Below are positions 11,880 to 23,190 of a stretch of DNA of 64,000 nucleotides, one piece after another. The translations under genes and the position numbers were made by a program. The DNA is from Morinoia aosen (taxonomy: Eukaryota; Arthropoda; Malacostraca; Amphipoda; Talitridae), in contig CM059564.1 in NCBI GenBank assembly GCA_030386875.1, positions 41,126,075-41,190,074 on the forward strand, read 5' to 3'. How positions within the stretch are numbered: position 1 is the first letter of the stretch; each line of letters starts with the position of its first letter. The notes beneath the pieces are model-generated. The model was not told where the DNA came from and did no database searches. It saw only the letters and a list, made by a program, of their open reading frames with translations.

Positions 11880-12325
11880 GTGTTTGAATCCAATATTGTG
11901 GGTTTGAAGTTTCCATCACTGAATTGATCATGAAAACGCTGATTATTTTGGTTTACGCCTCATGTTTCTTCAATTCAAAATTATCGTTGTGTTTGCTCTG
12001 AGGTTTTCGAAGTGAATGCGGTTATTTTGACTTTCCAATCCAATACTACGTGTTTGAGGTTTCCGGCAGTAAATTGATCCTAAAAATGTGGATTATTCTG
12101 GTTAACTTGCTTGTGCTGTTGCAAATCAATATTATCATTATCATTGTATCGCACTGAGGTTTTCGAAATGCGTGAGGTAATATTGACTTTCCAATCCAAT
12201 ACTGTGTGTTTGTCCGTCAAATAATTGATCCTAAATACGTTGATTATTCTGGTTTACGCTTGTGTTGCTTCAAATGAAAGTTATTGTTTTTGAAATGCAT
12301 GAGTTTATATTGACTCAAAACCACG
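11880..12325. repeat. Degenerate tandem triplication, unit about 150-156 bp
   Basis: CCAATACT(A/G)(C/T)GTGTTTG-like starts occur at about 11890, 12040 and 12196, each followed by AATTGATC(C/A)T, TGATTATT(T/C)TGGTT and GAGGTTTTCGAA(A/G)TG blocks. The third copy is truncated. No coding potential. Confidence 0.8.
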
Positions 12326-12599
12326 GGTTTCATCGTTCTACTTTGTGCTAAGGATGAAGACTGAATGCAAGCACTCAGGGACGGGAGAATACGGCGTGTT
12401 GCGTCTGTTTTTGAGCGTGCAGAGCAGTTACATCTGCACAGCCCCACAAGCTCTGCACTATAATTTTAGCTCCACCAATTTGCCTATTTTTTGGAGAGTT
12501 TGCCAAGTCGAGCAGGTATTCCGTAATGGAGAAAGTGTTTTTTGGGTTCGGAGCAAGAGGAAATGTATTAGGCTGGGGGAAGGCGTCATATCTGCGGAC

Positions 12600-12835
12600 T
12601 GCGCAACTCAGCAGAACTTATGCAAATGAGTTAATAAGCAGCGCAGCGGCGCAGCGCGCGTGCTGGTAAGCCACCTCCTGGCTGCCGGCCGACGCTCCAA
12701 ACAAAACATACTTGCGTCTGCTAATTTATGCATGACACCGCCCATGTTACACGCTCCACACGAGTTCTTGTGGCCGTGAACACGAGCTAATTAAGAGGCC
12801 TCCATTGCTGCTCCTCATGCCGGTTGTAGAGTTAC
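12600..12835. promoter_or_regulatory. Candidate enhancer with octamer and homeodomain cores
   Basis: A perfect octamer ATGCAAAT (12620-12627) is followed by GTTAATAAGC, a GC-rich block with GCGCAGCGGCGCAGCGCGCG, CTAATTTATGCATGAC, ACACCGCCCAT and a TAATTA homeodomain core (12788-12793). High information content without an open frame, between AT-rich flanks, suggests a conserved regulatory element. Conservation could not be tested. Confidence 0.35.
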
Positions 12836-13056
12836 TTCCTTCCGGTACGGGAAAACCGGAGCAAGTTCGCATGATTGGTAAAAGTTATCAAGCCCACTTA
12901 TGTCTCACAAAAATAAGGAAAGTGATGCACATGGAGATCAAGTTTCCATATTTACTGACCGATGCACGCATGTGTATGATAGAGCCAACACTTGTCTTAG
13001 TGATCGGGTGATGGATTGACATTACACTGTCAGTAGCAGCTGTAACGAAAGGTTCT

Positions 13057-13072
13057 GTACTGTAAACAGTAC
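13057..13072. repeat. Short perfect inverted repeat
   Basis: GTACTGT-AA-ACAGTAC. Further GTACTG words occur within the next 60 bases. Similar GTACTG palindromic words recur near 45.8-46.1 kb. Confidence 0.8.
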
Positions 13073-13299
13073 CTAGCTGTACTGAGTTCAAGTTATCAAC
13101 GGTACTGTGAGCCTGGTACACGTTGTGTGAGAGCAAACTGATTCTAAATAAAGGTACTGCCTTCCATGTCGAGTTCTCATTTTTAAATGTCACACTTAAG
13201 CTGAGGGACTTGCATAAATGTTACAGTGGAAATACGCGTGGTAACCCTCTCAAATAATCTTCAATCGTCACATACTTTTAGTGTCGAGCCATTAAACTC

Positions 13300-13840
13300 G
13301 ATATTTAACGCAGGCTGTAAATTTGTGACGCAGTTCCAGGGTGAAAACTTCATTGCCTGGGACCCGAAAATTCGTCGCGAAATAACTCGCGTCGTCACAG
13401 AAACAAGCGAGGTCTTTTTTCATGGCCTCGACACGCACTCAGCAGTGATACAACTCGAGCATTTTCTGCTTCATAAATGAGACTAGTGGCCGTTATGAAA
13501 CACTGGAGCTAAGAAATTCCCGGTATTTTATGGAAGAAGAGCTCTATGAGCAGCACCGTGGTACATTAAAATATGAAGCAGCACTGCACGACGTGCGCCT
13601 GGGAGCACAAAGTGCTTCGTTTTACTATGAAGGATTTTACAGCAGGCAGGCAGGTCACGAGTTGGCTCTCGCAGTTCACAAGCGAACGAGCGCTCGTTCA
13701 TTATGAAGTTTTAGGCTCCAAGTTCCCATATAGGAAGATGGAGCTGCTTCTTAATTACCTCACGAGCCGAGAAAACTCGCCTCATACTTCAACGATGAAT
13801 TAACTCCTCGAATTCCCATAACGACCGCCGTCAAGCGCCT
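13300..13840. promoter_or_regulatory. Balanced-composition island, possible regulatory element
   Basis: Balanced GC content with repeated TCATAAATGAG-, TCATTATGAAG- and GTTATGAAAC-like words (Hox/Abd-B-type TTAT/TTTAT cores on either strand) and several CG-rich words. Two plus-strand frames (13226-13480 and 13573-13803) have no recognised similarity, so I do not call genes. Function is inferred. Confidence 0.2.
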
Positions 13841-14149
13841 GCACATCTTCCTGTTTTATATCGTGTGAAGAACGTTAACGAGACCCTCCGTAGATGGCAC
13901 CTTCTTTATTGCTAACAGTTTCTCTTCCCACATTTTATGAACATTTTATTCGTGAAACACTCATATTTTTTGTGAGCTATGCTATCAAATAGTTTTTTAA
14001 ATGAGTTTCTCAGCAACAGACGGATGAATAAAACAAGAATTTTGTTCATATTTACAGATCCAATTGAATTCATGCCGACTGCAGTCCCCTTTTTCTAAGC
14101 TCGCAGCAAAGCTTGAATTTTGGGTTCCAGGAGATTGTTTCAAATGTTC

Positions 14150-14560
14150 ATACTCACACACGATTATTCAGGCTTGCGTGGTAATAATATAACTATCTCT
14201 CCTTGAGCTTACAATGGTATCTGCTGGCCGGCTATGCTCCCAGTTTCAAATATTAAAGCTTACTCATGATTATTTAGGGCTGCGTAGCAATAATATCACT
14301 ATCTCCGTGAGCTTACAATGGTATCCGCTGGCCGGCTATGCTCTCAGTTTCAAATATTAATCTTACGCACGATTATTTAGGTTTGCGTGGCAATAATATC
14401 ACTATCTCCGTGAGCTTACAATGGTATCCGCTGGCCGGCTATGCTCTCAGTTTCAAATATTAATACTTACGCACGATTATTTAGGGCTGCGTAGCAATAA
14501 TATCACTATCTCCGTGAGCTTACAATGGTATCCTCAGGCCGGCTATGCTCTCATCAGCAG
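14150..14560. repeat. 104 bp tandem repeat, four units
   Basis: Four copies start at about 14150, 14259, 14362 and 14466 (period 103-109). Each unit has CACGATTATT(T/C)AGG, GCGT(A/G)GCAATAATATCACTA, GTGAGCTTACAATGGTATCC, GCTGGCCGGCTATGCTC and TTTCAAATATTAA. Copies 2-4 are very similar and copy 1 is more diverged. The last copy breaks off after GGCCGGCTATGCTCTCA. Confidence 0.95.
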
Positions 14561-15389
14561 GCCGCCACGTGAACCACTTGGCTCTTCTAATCGAAGGCTG
14601 CGGATTTTCACCTATACAATGTTAGCTTTTTTAGCGGTCGGTTGGTTTTTAGGCGCTTCTCGCTAATTGCCAGCTCGGAAAATGCTCCCTGTTCGGCGCT
14701 GCTTTTTATGGTGTTCCATAAAATTGCGACTCGAAGAAGTTTTTACTCGCGCGCTTGACGCTATTGCGGCGGCCGAGTCAGGAGAGATAGGCTCTCGTGC
14801 CGCGCTCCGGACACGCTCACGGGCACCCACGTTTATGTGACCAGCGTATTTATTGCAGTGCTTATATTGCTTCCTTAACGGGATTTGCTGTGATCACTAC
14901 TGTGGCCTTGAAGGATCATCAACACTTCGTGACTCCTATTTTTCGCTCATAATGCCATCAATGAAGTAGCATCACTATGTGATGTTGATGCACAGATTCA
15001 TCGTCAATTATTCATCAGATCATAATTTTTGAAAAGTGTTTTAGTTTCACGAAAGGTTCTGTCAACTTTATTCGTAGAACAAGGCTGGATAGGTTACAGT
15101 CAAAAGCGGGGATTTAAAATCGAAAAAGGCGTATTTTTAATGAATGCGATCCTATACCGATTCATCTCACGCGCGTATTATGGTCTGATCCGCGGTAACG
15201 TGTTTCTAAATTTGATACCCTATAATGGTCAACATCCCAGAAGTCAGAGTTCATTATTTCGTACCCTCCAGAGCTAATTTTTACCAGATCGCCATGGTAT
15301 CAGCATTTTATGTATTTCTGTTAAACTGAGGAAATGCTTCCAAAAGCACTCACGAATGTGCATCGTTCCCAAGGCAGCGTACATGCAGG
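14561..15389. other. No gene recognised
   Basis: A GC-rich patch (about 14670-14840) is followed by AT-rich sequence. The 82-codon frame at 15029-15277 has no recognisable motif. Confidence 0.4.
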
Positions 15390-15663
15390 CAGGAAGAGAG
15401 GAACTGAAAAAACGAACACGATTAGATCCTGAAGCTATTTCGGTGCTGCAGCGTTGTTTCTGTGACCAGGTAATGACACTGAGCCTTTCATTGCTGCCTT
15501 TTCCAGCAGTCTGTCATCACTCCACTCTAGCAGAAGGTACAGAACTTGTAATTCTTCTCATTTCAGAACTTTTAATTTTACTGACGTATAGGAAGAGAGG
15601 AACTAAAAAAATAAACACGATTAGATCCAGCATTTATTTCGGTGATGCGGCGTTGGTTTCTGG
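15390..15663. repeat. Direct duplication of about 74 bp, 200 bp apart
   Basis: The segment AGGAAGAGAGGAACT...GGTTTCTG at 15390-15463 is repeated at 15590-15663 with about 80% identity. Both lie inside one 154-codon frame (15356-15820) but in different phases (offset 200 bp, not a multiple of three). The frame therefore does not encode a repeated peptide and looks accidental. Confidence 0.8.
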
Positions 15664-17690
15664 CAGAGGTCGCGAAGCTTCAGTGGCGGTCGAATTGGCC
15701 GTCACTAGCGACTACACCGACTTGAACTTTCAGGGGGAGATTTTCGTTGGCTCACTAACACACAAATCCTTTAATGGCTTCACGGCCTCCTCAAATGACT
15801 TTCTGGACGAACCAAACTGAACTTTGTAGGACTGAGCTACCATGAAACCTTCGGTTGGAGCTGCGCCTCATCAAGTCCAGGAGTAAGCAGCTCCTGGGAC
15901 AAGAAAACAGTACTTCGGCTGATTATCCCTCACTTTTTTTCATTTAGCCATGAGGTTGAGTACAGGATGTCACCTGGATCATTGGGTGCTATACAGAGTA
16001 CAACTGTAGTACATTACTGTCTATCCTCGTGTTTACGTCATCTTAGGCGACGCTCACCTCATCCAAATAAAAATTTATCAGTTACACTTTGAGTACGATG
16101 CTTGACTCAAGTTATGAATGACTGCTAACTGATGGGGCTGATATTACCCTTCCAGCTTGAGATTCGAATAAGATGACGTCTTACACGTCATGGACAAATA
16201 ATTCCTGCAGTGGCAACCTAGCTTTCCGTCCTCCGTACGTGGAATCCAATTCAGATACTAGGTTAAGTGTGCCGGGTTCAACATACGTCATTGCCTGAGA
16301 AGTTACTCAACTTATTTGGGTTCACCATATTCAAATGAGGCTATAGTGACAGCCTTAAGAAACAATCTTTTTGATTGCTTATCTGTTTCAAATGAATTCT
16401 TTAAATTGTTTAAATTTACTGAGTGATACTTTTGCACGCTGCTGCGTTGGGCGCGACTTATCGTCTGATGTATTGATAAATAAGACATATATCTACCAAA
16501 ATTCACAAGATAGGATCATTTGTAAAATAAATACATGCTGAGATCAAAATGAGATGCTACGGGGATTTGATAACTTATTTTTACTTTGAAATCTTTCTAC
16601 GAGTGTGAAAGTCGTTGATTTTATCTCCTTTTACGAAAAAAAATATATATGAAAGCAAAAATATTAATCACATGGACATAATAGAATTTGAGATATTAAA
16701 CCAAAGAACTTGGGATATTCTCGCAGACAATATCCTAATGCAACAAAATCCTCTTGGGCAAATCTGAATCTTTTAACTAGAGTGCGAATGCAGTGACCCT
16801 TTGTTAGTTTTTAACAATACGTAATACCATTTGGTAAAATTGATAAAATCTTCTTGATTTTTCATTCAAGACTGTCTCGAAGATTTTATTTTCATCCCTG
16901 TATGCGCTGGAGCGCTGGAAATGTAGTGCTGGAATAGGGCTATGTTCCGTCGATTCCCAACAAAATTTCCTTCAGCAAGTCGCACGTACAAATACAACAA
17001 AATCAAACACAACGCAACGTCAGCTCGGCTAATACATTTTTTTCGCACGGTAGCTAGATAAAATTCCTGTAAAACTAAGGGTAATTCAACTCATAGACTT
17101 TTTGGGATCAAATTCTATTAGCGTTTCAGAGGCTTGGATTTTAATGCCCATGACCCACGCCCCAAGTGGTTGACTTCTTTTTGTAATGTTTGTAAGAGTC
17201 TTTGGGTCTCGATTAATAAGCCAGCACGCGAGAGCCATACGCGTTGTGGGATGTTTACGACAGTCTATGTGTCTTAATTCGCCTGCCCATATCGTACAGA
17301 AGTGAGAGAGCCAAACATTTTTTCATTGCAGACCGCCATACAGCGCGTACACGATGATAGGTTACCTTGAACATTATTTCATTTACTCTGATCAGTACGG
17401 GATCTCACACAGAGCGCTGCAGCCATACGAATGTGATTGAATTTGAAGCAGCTGTTTTGAACAATGGTAGCTCATTATACAGCGATGTATCATACAATAC
17501 GCATGAATTTTGCTACAACATACACAAGCGCAACTCAATGCAACACTGAGGCATTACAAAAGCACCCTAAATCTGAACAAACCTGTCAACGTAACACGAA
17601 ACTTCCTTGCTTCATTACTCAAGAGTCTCATTTCAGCACAATACACCAAAACCTTACATATTAGCACCACCCATCATCACCTGACTTGAG
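15664..17690. other. No gene recognised, AT-rich
   Basis: No coding frame, repeat array or RNA gene recognised. The short frames on both strands (for example 16312-16506 and 17367-17664) lack motifs. Confidence 0.45.
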
Positions 17691-18430
17691 CACCTCACAT
17701 CACCACCAGCACCACTTGTAGCAGCAGCAGCAGGAGAGCCAGCACCAGTAGCGCCGCGATGGCACCGAGGTCATCAGAAGAAGCTTTTGGCTGCTCCGCC
17801 ACTCTAAGCCAACTTTCATTGCTTGCTCAAGTCCCCTAAACAGTTCTCCTTCCATGTAATTTAGATCTGCAGAAGGGGCACAAGTTTTTTTTTGCCATTA
17901 GAGAAGCAAAAGGTCGCTGGCCGCCGGCAATGGGATTTAGTACTTTTCAAAACTTGATTATGAGACACGGCACCAGAAAGGCCATGCGACAGTGGCACGC
18001 CTGAGAGCCGGTCCAAGCTACCTCCAGTTTTCAAGCTTCCTCCTTCTCCACCTCCACATCCACACGCTAAGTTTTAACGAAAAACCTGAAGGAAGTTTGC
18101 CGGCAATACAATTAACTTCTAGCTTACCTAGTGAGTTTCCGGGAGCTCGCTTTTTTGCTCAGGGATAAATTTCTGCTCTGGATGTTACTCTGAGAATGGC
18201 TTGGTGCGGGGACGCTTGAAAGCAGAGGCCTGCACTCGAGCCGTTATGGAAACATTGTTGCAGCTTTGACTGTTAAAGAAAGCCTGCTCGCCGATCACTT
18301 GGAATTAGTGGCAGCGCAGAGACTCTGCGGCCTAAGATTTGACCGCAGCATCCGGGCTGGCATCTGCTTGAAGTCACAGCGCTCTATTGTTTTCTTGCTC
18401 TGAGTACGGGAAGGCGTGTCACATAAACAT
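17691..18430. promoter_or_regulatory. Balanced/GC-rich island of unknown role
   Basis: It contains a short CAG-rich tract (about 17706-17735), CTGGCCGCCGG near 17920, and stretches rich in CTCC/CCTC. There is no sizeable open frame. It may be a regulatory or formerly transcribed sequence; evidence is composition only. Confidence 0.18.
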
Positions 18431-18959
18431 TGCATTACAACACAAACTATGATCATTTGAAGAGCTATCTGCACAAATACGAGATTTTCTTCGCAAGAGG
18501 AACCATTGAGTTGTTTTCAAGAACGTAAAGTTCTCAAAAAGCATGTTTCTAAAAAAGCTTGACTTGAACAGCTAGAATTCACGAGAGATTTATATCTTGA
18601 CAGACCGTCGTGCATTATATAAATTACACAACAAAAAAATTTTTTAGACTGCAGTCACAAAGAAGAAAGTCTGCCTGTGACCCTCAAAATTGACGTTTTG
18701 TTCAAGATATAAAACCCACAACGATTCAAATTTTCACAGTAACATTTTCGTCGGCATAAAACATTTAGAAGACACAGCAGCAAAGGTGGGGGCTGACATC
18801 GACCTTGCGCAGCTGGAGCAGAGCGTCCGGTTTCCCTTCAAAGCTCTTGATCTTTGGTCGGGAGCACTTGCTTCATCTGTCGGAGAGTAATTTATGCGTG
18901 TCTTGAAGTACGGAGGCTTTATAGTTGCTGCACTGGAGGTATGTATTAACTGTGAGGCC
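18431..18959. other. No gene recognised
   Basis: AT-rich to 18720, then more balanced. Opposite-strand frames at 18690-18890 and 18734-19102 overlap and have no recognisable content. Confidence 0.35.
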
Positions 18960-19290
18960 TGAAGGTAGAGTTGCCGTGGGCGAGTTAGGCGAGCGAGTGC
19001 CGTGACCGAGAGGCTTGTTAGCAGAAGCCTTTTCCATGCAGATGATGAGCTGCGGCTCCGGCCACCGGCAGCCGCCCCAACAAGGCGCTGGCGGTGCCCC
19101 ATTAAGACGCATTAGACCCACACTGGCACGCTGGAGAAACTCTGCTATGCAGATGAGCACTTCGCACAATTTCCATGTTGAGTACGGCGTACGCGGGCCT
19201 AGTGTGCTCAATAAAGGTGACACTTGTTGCCCGCTCTTCCATAATGAACCGGCCTCCGGCTCGAGAAGAGGGTTCTGCGTCTGCCATCTA
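18960..19290. promoter_or_regulatory. GC-rich candidate regulatory island
   Basis: A compact GC-rich stretch with GCTGCGGCTCCGGCC, CCATTAAGACGC, two TGCAGATGA(G/T) words (about 19036 and 19148), CTCAATAAAGGTGACAC and TTCCATAATGAACCGG. Frames are open on both strands in this interval, as expected for GC-rich sequence, and none is recognisable. Regulatory role is inferred. Confidence 0.25.
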
Positions 19291-19803
19291 ACGCCATCGT
19301 ATGGTGTTCCTGATGGTGAATGCTAACACCCTGCCAAAATTCGATCAGTGTGGATAAAAGTTTTTGGAGTACATATAGTAACTCATCACCTACGGCCCCC
19401 TACACTCCATTTCTTGAACTTTATCAATAAATTCTAACATTTAAGAGAGAAACCAAGAGAATCATATATTTCTCTCAGCATGCAAGGATAAAAACCACGC
19501 ATTTTCTATGGAAGTGTTTGAACATTTCCCTAAGAAAACCCCGCTCTCCAGGAGCAAAAATCAATAAAGGGAGAAGACGACGCTCAACAAAAGCTCGGTC
19601 TCTCGAGTGACTTTTCCTGGAAAATCCTTTCGTTTTTCTTTTGGCGTGCACTCCATTGGCAGCCTATCCAATTTGGGGGAGTTGTCGGGACCAGCAAAAG
19701 GGGGCACGAGCGGGTCGCTTTCTGACGTGCAATGGTACGCCACATCTGATGCAGGGCGAGGCAGTCTTGTGCTTCTGATCTGGCGTATTGCTGCTCTGTG
19801 AGC
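19291..19803. other. No gene recognised
   Basis: AT-rich, then a balanced stretch from 19600 leading into the array. Mirror-image frames at 19561-19801 on both strands are not recognisable. Confidence 0.4.
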
Positions 19804-20288
19804 TGTGGCGCTTTCCCTGAGTCTTTGGTGCCGGACGTGCTGTGTGGTGTGGTGCTTTACCGGAGTCTTTGGTGCTGAACGTGCTGTGTGGTGTGGTGCT
19901 TTGCCGGAGTCTTTGGTGCTGTTCGTGCTGTGTGCTGTGGCGCTTTCCCTGAGTCTTTGGTGCCGGACGTGCTGTGTGGTGTGGTGCTTTACCGTAGTCG
20001 TTGGTGCTGGACGTGCTGTGTAGTGTGGTGCTTTACCAGAGTATTTGGGGCTGTTTGTGCTGTATAGTGTGGTGCTTTACCAGAGTCTATGGTGCTGGAC
20101 GTGCTGTGTGGTGTGGTGTTTTCCCTGAGTCTTTGGTGCTGGACGTGCTGTGTGGTGTGGTGCTTTACCAGAGTATTTGGTGCTGTTCGTGCTGTATGGT
20201 GTGGTGCTTTACCAGAGTCTTTGATGCTGGACGTGCTGTGTGGTGTGGCGCTTTGCCAGAGTCATTGGCTATTGCTCATGTTGTGTGA
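19804..20288. repeat. 44 bp G/T-rich minisatellite, 11 units
   Basis: The unit contains GTGCTGTGTGGTGTGGTGCTT, then ACC(G/A)GAGTCTTTGGTGCTG, G(G/A)AC. Units 1-3 and 4-6 are paired (1 with 4, 2 with 5, 3 with 6), giving a 132 bp higher-order repeat marked by CTTTCCCTGAGTC in the first unit of each trio. All three plus frames stay open for long stretches because the unit lacks T-starting stop words; I treat those frames as by-products. It is unrelated in sequence to the other 44 bp array. Confidence 0.95.
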
Positions 20289-20487
20289 GCCGTTTCTAAA
20301 GAGCTGCTGTACTGCTTGTGTGCTGTGTATATAGATTAATTCCAATCATACTGTACGTCACAGTCGGTGTGCTTGGTATTCATTTAATCGCACTTGTGGT
20401 TACAGCTTAAACAACCATTTGCCACTGTGTGTCTTGTTACACACATTGCGTTCGCTTACACGTGCAGCTCGCGATGTATCTAGCTTG

Positions 20488-20712
20488 ATATTTTGATCGC
20501 GACTTGAGCCGCCTGTGGTCATGGAGGGGATTTTTATAATGCTGCTGACCCACCAGTAGTGACAAACTCAGTTTTTGTAAATACTCTGTCCAAGCTGAAT
20601 AAAGGCACGATCTAGGTAATGTTTGCTATTTTGAAAATTTCTTCTTGCAATTGAGTTTCAATTTGAGTTCAATGTTGAACTTCAGTTTAGCCCACCGCAG
20701 TCAACGTGTGAA
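20488..20712 (-). mobile_element. piggyBac-like MITE, copy A (minus orientation)
   Basis: The reverse complement aligns end to end with the element at 48949-49177. Shared blocks include TTGACTGCGG at one end, AACTCAAATT, AATAGCAAACATTA, GATCGTG, GGTCAGCAGC, GTGACCAC-like and GCGAC at the other end. The terminal repeats are degraded and TTAA flanks are not preserved. It has no coding capacity. Confidence 0.7.
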
Positions 20713-21102
20713 AGGTTCCGTTTCTGACTCGAGTACCGTATTTGATTTTGAGTAGCGTATTTATGATGAAGTTTCTGCCCTTTCGGATCGTACAGATCAC
20801 ATTTTACCGCCACTTTTCACCTCAAATGATAAGCCTATCTTAAATGCACTTAGTCTGATTACTTCAAGTGCTGTCAGTATTATATTTTTTAAATATCTCT
20901 TCCCAATAGAAGATTGCCTTATGAAAATAGTCGTCTATCAATTTGTTCTGACCACAGTTATTGTTTTACAAAATTGCAGTTTTAAGTACAAATTTTTGAA
21001 AATAATTTTAAATACGACAACACAACGCACCTACATAAAAGCAGCATTTCATCATAAAATACGGATCCACTGAAAACAATTTTATGTGTAGTCTGTCTGG
21101 GA
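20713..21102. other. No gene recognised, AT-rich
   Basis: AT-rich sequence between two MITEs, with nothing recognisable. Confidence 0.45.
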
Positions 21103-21266
21103 CAAGTGTTCCCAACCTAGGGTGCTTGCACCCCCTGAGGGTGCGAGAAAATTTCAGGTAAATAATAGGATATTGGCTATATGGTGGCATTTTTATTTTA
21201 GGGGGTGCGAGGTTCGAATGAAATTTCTTCAGGGGTGCGGGGCGAAGAAAAAAATGAGAACCCCAG
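21103..21266. mobile_element. Short hAT-like MITE (about 164 bp)
   Basis: The left end CAAGTGTTCCCAACCTAGGG and the right end GAGAACCCCAG match the general hAT terminus (CA-GTG-TTCCCAACC and its complement). The internal GGGTGCGAG/GGGGTGCG words are typical of non-autonomous hAT elements. Flanking 8-mers GTCTGGGA (21095-21102) and GTCTAGGC (21267-21274) agree at six of eight positions, consistent with an aged 8 bp target-site duplication with the T-A pattern favoured by hATs. No transposase is present. Confidence 0.7.
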
Positions 21267-21274
21267 GTCTAGGC

Positions 21275-22605
21275 GAACAATGCTTGAGAAATACTCATTA
21301 ATTAGATACTCTAACAAATCACATCATAATAACGAAGCAAGACCGCACTTTCCTTAAAACAGCTTGCTTCGACAGAGGGAGTGTCAAAAGAGACTGATCA
21401 TTGAAAAACATTCCACGCCTACGCCCTGGTCAGTATCTGTATTTTTGCAGTTAAAATCAAACGTATATATGACATTTTTTCTTGCACATAACTTTCTCAA
21501 CTTAAATTCTGCCTGCGCGCCAAAAACTCCAGCATAGCTCAAAGGGAAAACTTCTTGAAAAATATTTACGCGCAAAATCGCTGGTGAAATTCTGCTATTC
21601 AAAAGTGAATTTTGATAAATTGAATGCACTTTGAAGCAAAAATAGCTACAAGAGCCTGCAGAAGACATGGCTTATGAGGTGTGAGATCTACGGAGCTGCA
21701 AACCAACGAGCATAAATTTGAGAGCACAATTTCTGAGTATTTGCGCAGGTTTGATTTGATAATGCAAGTAGATCACCAGTTGTATAATGCTAAACTCAAA
21801 TGTTAATTTTAAAGATTACTCACAAATTTCCTGAACACTGGATTATACAAAAATGTAAATTTTAAAGATTGCCCCCAAATTTATTGTAGACTGGACTATT
21901 CAAAGGCTTGTGTATTGAGGTGAAATGGATGTGCTGGAGCTTGAGCGTGGAAACTGATGACCGTAAACTCGTTCTTCAATGCAAAATTGGTGTCCGAATA
22001 CATAGGACTTGAACAGCATGAAAAGCTCACCTGCTCACGAGCGAACCAAAATTTCTAACTAGTGGAATAAATTTGAATTTATAAGTTGACTTATTTATTT
22101 AAATTTATAAGACTAGACGATACCGTGTAATTGAAACCCTGTGAGTGAATTATTCACGCAGAAAGTGGGGTCATACTGATCGGTAATCAGCTGTTCAATT
22201 CTAACTCGTACCACAATATTCTTTATTTTGCAGTCCATGTACCTATCCCTTTAGTAATGATCTATTCTAATGCTCAAGTGCATTTGTTGTCAGTTTTCAG
22301 CTAGGAGTAAACATTTAATTCGACCATGACTTTTTACTAATCCAATTGTAGAATTCCAGGACCTGTGTCTATTCCTCCTTTTCCTGTTTCTCGACCCTCT
22401 CTCTTCGCTCTTCTTACTGAAAATCGTAAGCAGATTCTTTATACTTCCTAAAGCTGTGACAATTTCCCCTTGTTTTTCCTTTCAAACAAGGCACCATCAC
22501 TGAACTGTGGGCCCATGTCGCTGCCATCATGCCATATTTTCACTTCACATTGATTTTCTACGGACGACAACGCAATGCTTGCGTTCCATCACCCGTTAGC
22601 CTCAG
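21275..22605. other. No gene recognised, AT-rich
   Basis: Long AT-rich stretch. The minus-strand frame at 21384-21668 has no recognised motif. Confidence 0.45.
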
Positions 22606-23190
22606 CAGTCCTTGCCCTGGCGCCTGTTTCCATGCTCGCCCTCTTCCTGCTACTCCTTGCCCTGGCGTCTGTTTCCATGTTCGCCCTCTTCCTGCTACTC
22701 CTTGCCCTGGCGTCTGTTTCCATGCTCGCCCTCTTCCTGCTACTCCTTGCCCTGGCGCCTGTTTCCATGCTCGCCCTCTTCCTGCTACTCCTTGCCCTGG
22801 CGTCTGTTTCCATGTTCGCCCTCTTCCTGCTACTCCTTGCCCTGGCGCCTGTTTCCATGCTCGCCCTCTTCCTGCTACTCCTTGCCCTGGCGCCTGTTTC
22901 CATGCTCGCCCTCTTCCTGCTACTCCTTGCCCTGGCGCCTGTTTTCCATGCTTCCTCTCTTCCTGCTACTCCTTGCCCTGGCGCCTGTTTCCATGCTCGC
23001 CCTCTTCCTGCTACTCCTTGCCCTGGCGCCTGTTTTCCATGCTTCCTCTCTTCCTGCTACTCCTTGCCCTGGTGTCTGTTTCCATGCTCGCCCTCTTCCT
23101 GCTACTCCTTGCCCTGGCGTCTGTTTCCATGCTCGCCCTCTTCCTGCTACTCCTTGCCCTGGCGCCTGTTTCCATGCTCGCCCTCTTCCA
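22606..23190. repeat. 45 bp C/T-rich minisatellite, about 13 units
   Basis: The unit contains CCTTGCCCTGGCGCCTGTTT, CCATGCTCGCCCTCTTCC and TGCTACTC. Most units are 45 bp. Two units (starting about 22936 and 23027) are 46 bp with an extra T and CTTCCTCTC instead of CTCGCCCTC, and shift the frame. Since 45 is divisible by three and no stop word occurs, frames are open on both strands across the array; one would give a hydrophobic LFLLLLALAPVSMLA repeat. I see no start context or flanking gene that supports a real protein. Confidence 0.95.

Noticed and set aside
13226-13803. Two plus frames considered as exons
   Set aside because: No splice-site pair joins them convincingly and neither peptide resembles a known family.
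15356-15820. Plus-strand frame of 154 codons
   Set aside because: It spans a 200 bp-offset direct duplication in two different phases, so the duplicated DNA is not translated as a repeat; it looks like a chance frame.
21218-21228. GGTTCGAATG resembling a tRNA/SINE B box
   Set aside because: It lies inside the hAT-like MITE, has no A box at the right distance and no tRNA-like fold.
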